NCBI GenBank assembly: GCA_002409995.1
Contig: DHOR01000006.1
Span: 24,393 to 34,832, forward strand
Origin: Hungatella sp. UBA5385
Lineage (GTDB): Bacteria > Bacillota > Clostridia > Lachnospirales > Lachnospiraceae
Direction: 5' to 3'
DNA length: 10,440 nucleotides
Shown: one piece after another, positions 6,711 to 10,440 of the stretch
Layout: every line of letters starts with the position of its first letter
How positions within the stretch are numbered: the first letter of the stretch is position 1
Program-made: the position numbers and the translations under genes
Notes under the pieces: generated by a model
The model's input: only the letters and a program-made list of their open reading frames with translations
The model's database searches: none
Told to the model about the DNA's origin: nothing

Positions 6711-7238
6711 TTATTCATTCATCTGTCCATCAGAATTAACATAGAAACCTTCTATGAACTGGTTGGCAGCCATAAGCCCCAGTTTTCCATCGGACTCCGT
6801 ATGGAAATAGTACCAGTAACCACCAATTTTATGCCAGCCGGTAACCATAATGCCCAGTTCATTGGTGTAAAACCAGCCATCATAATCAGCATCGAAGATC
6901 CAGCCGGTCATCATGGAACCCTGATATTTTCCTTCATGGGGGTTAAAATAATACCAGCGGTCATTTACAAAGGTCCAGCCTGTTGCCAGGTAGCTGTTAT
7001 CCATAAAATAATAGGAGTGGCCCTCATATTCTCCCCACTGTCCAGCCGGATAGACACCATTCCACTCACTGTAGAAACGCCAGCCTGCTTCATCCCGAAC
7101 CCAGGAACCTCCCAGATAAATTGACTCATCGGCAGTATGTGCATAGCTATTGACGATGCCTGTCCAGGGAGTGAGAAGGAGACTTAAGGCAATGATAGCT
7201 GCGGATTTTATGATTTTATTAGTCAGGGATACTTTCAT
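6711..7238 (-). CDS. Secreted cell-wall-binding repeat protein (choline-binding-like repeats only)
   Basis: This 175-aa exported protein starts with a signal peptide: K3-rich n-region, hydrophobic core about residues 12-29, likely cleavage after SYA at 31-33. The mature part is built from about five imperfect aromatic repeats of the CW_binding/choline-binding type. Landmarks are GW pairs at 87-88, 112-113 and 134-135, WYYF at 95-98, YWYYF at 141-145, YYF at 76-78 and GWFY at 121-124. In known relatives such repeats bind choline or other wall-polymer groups and anchor amidases, toxins or adhesins. Here there is no catalytic domain. It may be a stand-alone wall ligand or scaffold, or a fragment of a modular hydrolase family. 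ATG 7238 has AAAGAGG 7 nt upstream. It has its own promoter (7287-7315) and is transcribed towards the polysaccharide operon. No GC-rich terminator was seen between it and that operon's promoter, so some readthrough is possible. Confidence 0.88.
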   Translation of the reverse strand: MKVSLTNKIIKSAAIIALSLLLTPWTGIVNSYAHTADESIYLGGSWVRDEAGWRFYSEWNGVYPAGQWGEYEGHSYYFMDNSYLATGWTFVNDRWYYFNPHEGKYQGSMMTGWIFDADYDGWFYTNELGIMVTGWHKIGGYWYYFHTESDGKLGLMAANQFIEGFYVNSDGQMNE

Positions 7239-7286
7239 GGGTCAACCTCTTTTCTTAATTTTGTTATATAGTAACCTTTAATATAA

Positions 7287-7315
7287 ATTATAATGGAATA
7301 AAAAAGAAAAGACAA
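7287..7315 (-). promoter_or_regulatory. Sigma-A promoter of the wall-binding protein gene
   Basis: On the minus strand TTGTCT (7310-7315) and a perfect TATAAT (7287-7292) are separated by 17 nt. The expected start is near 7280, which gives a leader of about 40 nt before ATG 7238. Confidence 0.72.
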
Positions 7316-7370
7316 CTGAATCTGCACCAATGGAAAGGTTGAATGCTGGAAAAAATTGTAGAAAATTTTC

Positions 7371-7399
7371 TTGACAGGGGATTCTATATCTGTTATATT
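7371..7399 (+). promoter_or_regulatory. Sigma-A promoter of clpB
   Basis: A perfect TTGACA (7371-7376) and TATATT (7394-7399) are separated by 17 nt, with TGT directly before the -10 box (extended -10). The expected start is near 7406, which gives a leader of about 57 nt. Neither a CIRCE element (TTAGCACTC/GAGTGCTAA) nor a CtsR heptad repeat was seen, although these are the usual clpB controls in Firmicutes. Confidence 0.85.
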
Positions 7400-7409
7400 A
7401 CAAATAGAA
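7382..7409. repeat. Imperfect palindrome overlapping the clpB -10 box
   Basis: TTCTAT (7382-7387) and ATAGAA (7404-7409) are exact inverted repeats. The whole 28-bp span is symmetric at 10 of 14 base pairs, centred between 7395 and 7396 inside the -10 hexamer. The AT-rich sequence means chance is a real alternative. The placement fits a repressor operator. Confidence 0.35.
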
Positions 7410-7462
7410 CAGTTAAAACAAAATATCATCTCCAGTGATGAATAAAAGGAGGGAACTATTTT

Positions 7463-10048
7463 ATGAATATTAATAAATTTACACAGAAATCAATGGAAGC
7501 AGTTAAGAATTGTGAGAAGCTTGCTTATGAGTATGGGAATCAGCAGATTGAGCAGGAGCATTTACTCTACAGTCTTTTGACCATTGAAGACAGCTTAATT
7601 TTAAAGCTTATTACTAAGATGAATGTTCAGAAGGAACAGTTTTTAAATGAAACGGTTCAGGCAATCGGCAAGCTGCCAAAGGTAAGCGGAGGGCAGCTGT
7701 ATATCAGCAATGATTTGAATAAGGTGTTGATCAGTGCAGAGGATGAGGCTAAGAATATGGGAGATGAGTACGTTTCTGTAGAGCATCTTTTCCTTGCTAT
7801 GCTGAAACAGCCGTCAAGAGCAGTGAAGGAATTATTTAAGCTGTATGGCATTACAAGAGAGAATTTTCTTCAGGCTCTGTCTACAGTCAGAGGCAACCAG
7901 AGAGTTGTCAGCGATAACCCGGAGGCTACTTATGACACTCTTACCAAGTACGGCTATGATATGGTGGAACGGGCAAGAGAGCAGAAGCTGGACCCTGTCA
8001 TCGGGCGTGACAGCGAGATCAGGAATGTAGTGAGGATTTTATCCCGTAAGACTAAGAATAATCCGGTGTTAATCGGTGAACCAGGTGTTGGTAAGACTGC
8101 TGTTGTAGAAGGTCTTGCCCAGAGAATCGTAAGAGGTGATATTCCGGAGGGATTAAAGGATAAGAGGCTGTTTGCCCTTGATATGGGCGCTCTTTTGGCA
8201 GGTGCCAAATACAGAGGTGAATTTGAAGAGCGTTTAAAAGCAGTTCTTGATGAAGTGAAGAATAGCGATGGACAGATTGTGCTGTTTATTGATGAGCTTC
8301 ACACCATAGTAGGTGCCGGTAAGACAGAAGGTTCCATGGATGCAGGCAATATGTTAAAACCTATGCTGGCACGTGGAGAGCTTCACTGTATCGGTGCCAC
8401 AACACTTGATGAATACAGGCAGTATATAGAGAAGGATCAGGCCCTGGAGCGTAGGTTCCAGCCGGTTATGGTGGATGAACCTACAGTAGAGGATACCATT
8501 TCCATATTAAGAGGTCTTAAGGAGCGGTATGAGGTCTATCATGGAGTGAAGATTACAGACTCAGCTCTTGTATCCGCAGCAACTCTGTCAGACCGTTATA
8601 TCAGCGACCGTTTCCTTCCTGATAAGGCAATAGACCTTGTGGATGAAGCTTGTGCCATGATTAAGACTGAGCTGGATTCCATGCCAGCAGAGCTTGATGA
8701 ACTTTCCAGAAGGATTATGCAGATGGAGATTGAAGAGGCTGCTCTTAAAAAAGAGACAGACCGTTTAAGCCAGGATCGTCTGGAGGAGCTTCAGAAGGAG
8801 CTTGCTGAACTCCATGAGAATTTTGCTGGTCAGAAGGCTCAGTGGGAGAATGAGAAGGCATCTGTAGAACGGCTTTCCACAATCAGAGAGGAGATCGAAG
8901 GTCTTAACAGGGAGATTCAGGATGCACAGCAGAAATATGATTTAAACCGTGCAGCAGAGCTTCAATATGGACGTCTGCCTCAGCTTCAGAAGGAGCTGGA
9001 GGAAGAGGAGGAAAAGGTTAAGAATCAGGATTTAAGCCTTGTACATGAAAGTGTCACTGAGGATGAGATTGCCAAAATTGTTTCCAAATGGACCGGCATT
9101 CCAGTTACCAAGCTGACAGAGGGAGAGCGTAATAAGACCCTTCATCTGGATGAAGAGCTTCATAAACGGGTCATTGGTCAGGAAGAGGCAGTTTTAAAGG
9201 TAACGGATGCAATTATCCGTTCCAAAGCAGGAATCAAAGACCCCACTAAGCCAATTGGTTCCTTCCTGTTTTTAGGACCTACCGGCGTAGGTAAAACAGA
9301 GCTTGCCAAGGCATTGTGTGAAAGTATGTTTGATGATGAGAACAACATTGTGAGAATCGATATGAGTGAGTATATGGAGAAACATTCCGTTTCCCGTCTC
9401 ATTGGTGCACCTCCCGGATATATAGGATATGATGAGGGTGGCCAGCTGACAGAGGCAGTCCGCAGAAAACCTTATTCCGTTGTTCTGTTTGATGAGGTGG
9501 AGAAAGCCCATCCGGATGTCTTTAATGTGCTGCTTCAGGTTCTTGATGATGGAAGAATTACAGACAGTCAGGGCCGTACTGTTGATTTTAAGAATACCAT
9601 TATTATTCTCACTTCTAACCTGGGGTCACAGTATATTCTCGAAGGAATCGGGGCGGATGGTTCCATCAGCGAAGAAGCGAGAAATCAGGTCCAGGCACTC
9701 CTTAGAAAACAGTTCCGTCCGGAGTTTTTAAACCGTCTAGATGAAATTGTCTTCTATAAACCTTTGCAGCGCTCTGAAATTGATCAGATTGTCAATTTGC
9801 AGATGAAAGATCTTCGCCGCCGTCTGGCAGATAAGGAGTTGGATGTCACTCTTACGGACCGTGCCCGTGATTATGTGGTGGATCAGGCATTTGATCCTGC
9901 TTATGGCGCACGTCCGCTTAAGAGATTTCTGCAGAGCAGAGTTGAAACGTTGATTGCAAGGAAGATGATTGCGGGTGAGATTGCACCGCGCAGTACGATT
10001 GTGGTGGATTATGACGGCAAGGAACTGACTGCTTCTTCTCAAAAATAA
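7463..10048 (+). CDS. clpB: ATP-dependent disaggregase ClpB (Hsp100)
   Basis: This 861-aa AAA+ disaggregase rescues aggregated proteins with DnaK/DnaJ/GrpE by threading them through a hexameric pore. It is full length (E. coli ClpB has 857 aa). It has an N-domain (about 1-145); AAA-1 with Walker A GEPGVGKT (205-212, K211) and Walker B FIDE (275-278, E278); the long coiled-coil middle domain (about 405-525) that marks ClpB and separates it from ClpA/ClpC; and AAA-2 with Walker A GPTGVGKT (605-612, K611) and Walker B LFDE (675-678, E678). There is no ClpP-binding IGF/L loop obvious in the AAA-2 region, in keeping with a non-proteolytic role. The start is well supported: AAAGGAGGG at 7445-7453 is 9 nt from ATG 7463. 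It appears to be transcribed alone from the promoter at 7371-7399. Both ATPase sites look intact. Confidence 0.98.
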   Translation: MNINKFTQKSMEAVKNCEKLAYEYGNQQIEQEHLLYSLLTIEDSLILKLITKMNVQKEQFLNETVQAIGKLPKVSGGQLYISNDLNKVLISAEDEAKNMGDEYVSVEHLFLAMLKQPSRAVKELFKLYGITRENFLQALSTVRGNQRVVSDNPEATYDTLTKYGYDMVERAREQKLDPVIGRDSEIRNVVRILSRKTKNNPVLIGEPGVGKTAVVEGLAQRIVRGDIPEGLKDKRLFALDMGALLAGAKYRGEFEERLKAVLDEVKNSDGQIVLFIDELHTIVGAGKTEGSMDAGNMLKPMLARGELHCIGATTLDEYRQYIEKDQALERRFQPVMVDEPTVEDTISILRGLKERYEVYHGVKITDSALVSAATLSDRYISDRFLPDKAIDLVDEACAMIKTELDSMPAELDELSRRIMQMEIEEAALKKETDRLSQDRLEELQKELAELHENFAGQKAQWENEKASVERLSTIREEIEGLNREIQDAQQKYDLNRAAELQYGRLPQLQKELEEEEEKVKNQDLSLVHESVTEDEIAKIVSKWTGIPVTKLTEGERNKTLHLDEELHKRVIGQEEAVLKVTDAIIRSKAGIKDPTKPIGSFLFLGPTGVGKTELAKALCESMFDDENNIVRIDMSEYMEKHSVSRLIGAPPGYIGYDEGGQLTEAVRRKPYSVVLFDEVEKAHPDVFNVLLQVLDDGRITDSQGRTVDFKNTIIILTSNLGSQYILEGIGADGSISEEARNQVQALLRKQFRPEFLNRLDEIVFYKPLQRSEIDQIVNLQMKDLRRRLADKELDVTLTDRARDYVVDQAFDPAYGARPLKRFLQSRVETLIARKMIAGEIAPRSTIVVDYDGKELTASSQK

Positions 10049-10064
10049 GAGAGACAAAAAATCT

Positions 10065-10094
10065 AAAAATTTTCAAAAAAGCATAGAAATTTTT
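10065..10094 (+). terminator. Weak AT-rich stem downstream of clpB, possible terminator
   Basis: AAAAATTTTC (10065-10074) can pair with GAAATTTTT (10086-10094) with one bulge, in a very AT-rich stretch after the clpB stop. It has only one G-C pair, so it would be a weak terminator at best. It overlaps the proposed -35 region of the next promoter. Confidence 0.25.
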
Positions 10095-10112
10095 TATCAA
10101 ATGTGATATAGT
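10084..10112 (+). promoter_or_regulatory. Possible promoter of the Dabb gene
   Basis: TATAGT (10107-10112) is preceded by TGA (extended -10). The hexamer 17 nt upstream, TAGAAA (10084-10089), matches TTGACA at four of six positions. Transcription would start near 10118, at the foot of the hairpin at 10116-10156. Confidence 0.5.
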
Positions 10113-10115
10113 AAA

Positions 10116-10156
10116 AATCGGCTTTGGGCGACAAAAAAGTTCGCTTAAAGTCGATT
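10116..10156 (+). other. 16-bp 5'-leader RNA hairpin upstream of the Dabb gene
   Basis: The arm 10116-10131 (AATCGGCTTTGGGCGA) pairs over its full length with 10141-10156 (TCGCTTAAAGTCGATT). There are 13 Watson-Crick pairs and 3 G-U wobbles, around a 9-nt A-rich loop (10132-10140). No T-run follows, so it is not an ordinary intrinsic terminator. It ends 8 nt before the ribosome binding site AAGGAGGT (10165-10172), leaving that site free. Possible roles are a 5' stability cap, a regulatory leader or a protein-binding RNA. Confidence 0.6.
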
Positions 10157-10182
10157 CTTACTTGAAGGAGGTTTCCACACCC

Positions 10183-10440
10183 ATGGTGAAACATCTTGTT
10201 TTCTGGAAGCTGAAAGACTCAGAAAAAAGAAATGCAGTGGCAGATGCGGCATTACTGCGCAGCCGCTTTAATTCACTGATTGGAATTGTTGATGGATTAA
10301 AATCCGTACAAGTCGGAGTCAATTATAAACATGGAGATTATGATTTGTGTTTAGAGTGTGTGCTTGATTCTAAAGAGGCAGAAGAACAGTATCAGGTACA
10401 CCCGGAACATCTAAAGATTAAGGCTTTAGTTGCAAAGATG
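10183..10440 (+). CDS. Dabb domain protein (stress-responsive alpha/beta barrel), 3'-partial
   Basis: The frame is open from ATG 10183 to the window end (86 codons, no stop). It has a strong ribosome binding site, AAGGAGGT at 10165-10172, 10 nt upstream. The N-terminus MVKHLVFWKLKD, the middle GLKSVQVGVNY (38-48) and the segment YDLCLECVLDSKEAEEQYQVHPEH (53-76, with the conserved HPEH at the end) match the Dabb (PF07876) dimeric ferredoxin-like alpha/beta barrel. These proteins are usually about 95-105 aa, so only the last 10-20 residues should be missing. Dabb proteins range from stress proteins of unknown activity to small cyclases and decarboxylases. No specific catalytic role can be assigned here. 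It follows clpB on the same strand, 134 nt away, with its own possible promoter. Confidence 0.88.
   Translation, partial: MVKHLVFWKLKDSEKRNAVADAALLRSRFNSLIGIVDGLKSVQVGVNYKHGDYDLCLECVLDSKEAEEQYQVHPEHLKIKALVAKM

Noticed and set aside
6651..7124. 157-codon open frame on the plus strand opposite the wall-binding protein gene
   Set aside because: It lies almost entirely antisense to a well-supported secreted protein with clear repeats, has no recognisable domain, and has no good ribosome binding site. It is a shadow frame.
7239..7462. Search for CIRCE or CtsR operators and small genes in the divergent intergenic region
   Set aside because: Only back-to-back promoters, the -10 palindrome and ribosome binding sites were found. 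The 64-codon minus-strand frame here covers both promoters and shows no coding features.
9737..10057. 106-codon minus-strand frame opposite the 3' end of clpB
   Set aside because: It is antisense to a conserved clpB C-terminus and has no family resemblance. It is a shadow frame.
10116..10156. Hairpin as the clpB intrinsic terminator
   Set aside because: There is no T-run after the stem, several pairs are G-U, and it sits downstream of a likely promoter for the next gene. Termination cannot be excluded but is not supported.
1..10440. CRISPR arrays, tRNAs, insertion sequences, attachment sites
   Set aside because: No repeated spacer-like structure, tRNA-like sequence, transposase or terminal inverted repeats were seen on either strand.

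Overview
The window looks like a chromosomal segment from a low-to-moderate GC, Gram-positive, anaerobic Firmicute, most likely a Lachnospiraceae / Clostridium cluster XIVa organism. The reasons are the strong AGGAGG-type ribosome binding sites, TTGACA/TATAAT-type promoters with 17-nt spacers, a YtvI-type AI-2E membrane protein (a family known from spore formers), choline-binding-like wall repeats and the overall codon style. The species assignment is inference. No tRNA, rRNA, CRISPR array, transposase or phage gene is visible.

Layout. (1) 2-2776, plus strand: the 3' part of a very large surface-polysaccharide glycosyltransferase. It has a kinase-like C-lobe, a coiled coil, a basic amphipathic segment, then a GT2 and a GT4 domain. 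(2) 2839-3939, plus: a YtvI-like AI-2E-family membrane protein. (3) 3940-3985: a strong bidirectional terminator shared with the convergent operon. (4) 3993-6625, minus: a compact operon read from 6625 towards 3993. It has a well-formed promoter, a 57-aa basic single-pass membrane microprotein that is easy to miss, a membrane-bound processive-type GT2 synthase, and a non-hydrolysing UDP-GlcNAc 2-epimerase. (5) 6711-7238, minus: a secreted protein made only of cell-wall-binding repeats, with its own promoter. (6) 7239-7462: a divergent intergenic region carrying back-to-back promoters. (7) 7463-10048, plus: full-length ClpB disaggregase. (8) 10049-10182: an intergenic region with a possible promoter and a striking 16-bp RNA hairpin. 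(9) 10183-10440, plus: the start of a Dabb-domain (stress-responsive alpha/beta barrel) protein cut by the window end.

How the genes fit together. The left two thirds is a cell-envelope polysaccharide neighbourhood: a multidomain glycosyltransferase, a processive synthase with an epimerase that can supply UDP-ManNAc, and a wall-binding secreted protein. The right third is proteostasis or stress (ClpB, Dabb). The most interesting points are the apparent fusion of a WbdD-like kinase/coiled-coil 'ruler' with the glycosyltransferases, the unannotated microprotein in front of the synthase, and the 5' hairpin ahead of the Dabb gene. All positions and motifs were read by eye; no database search was possible.
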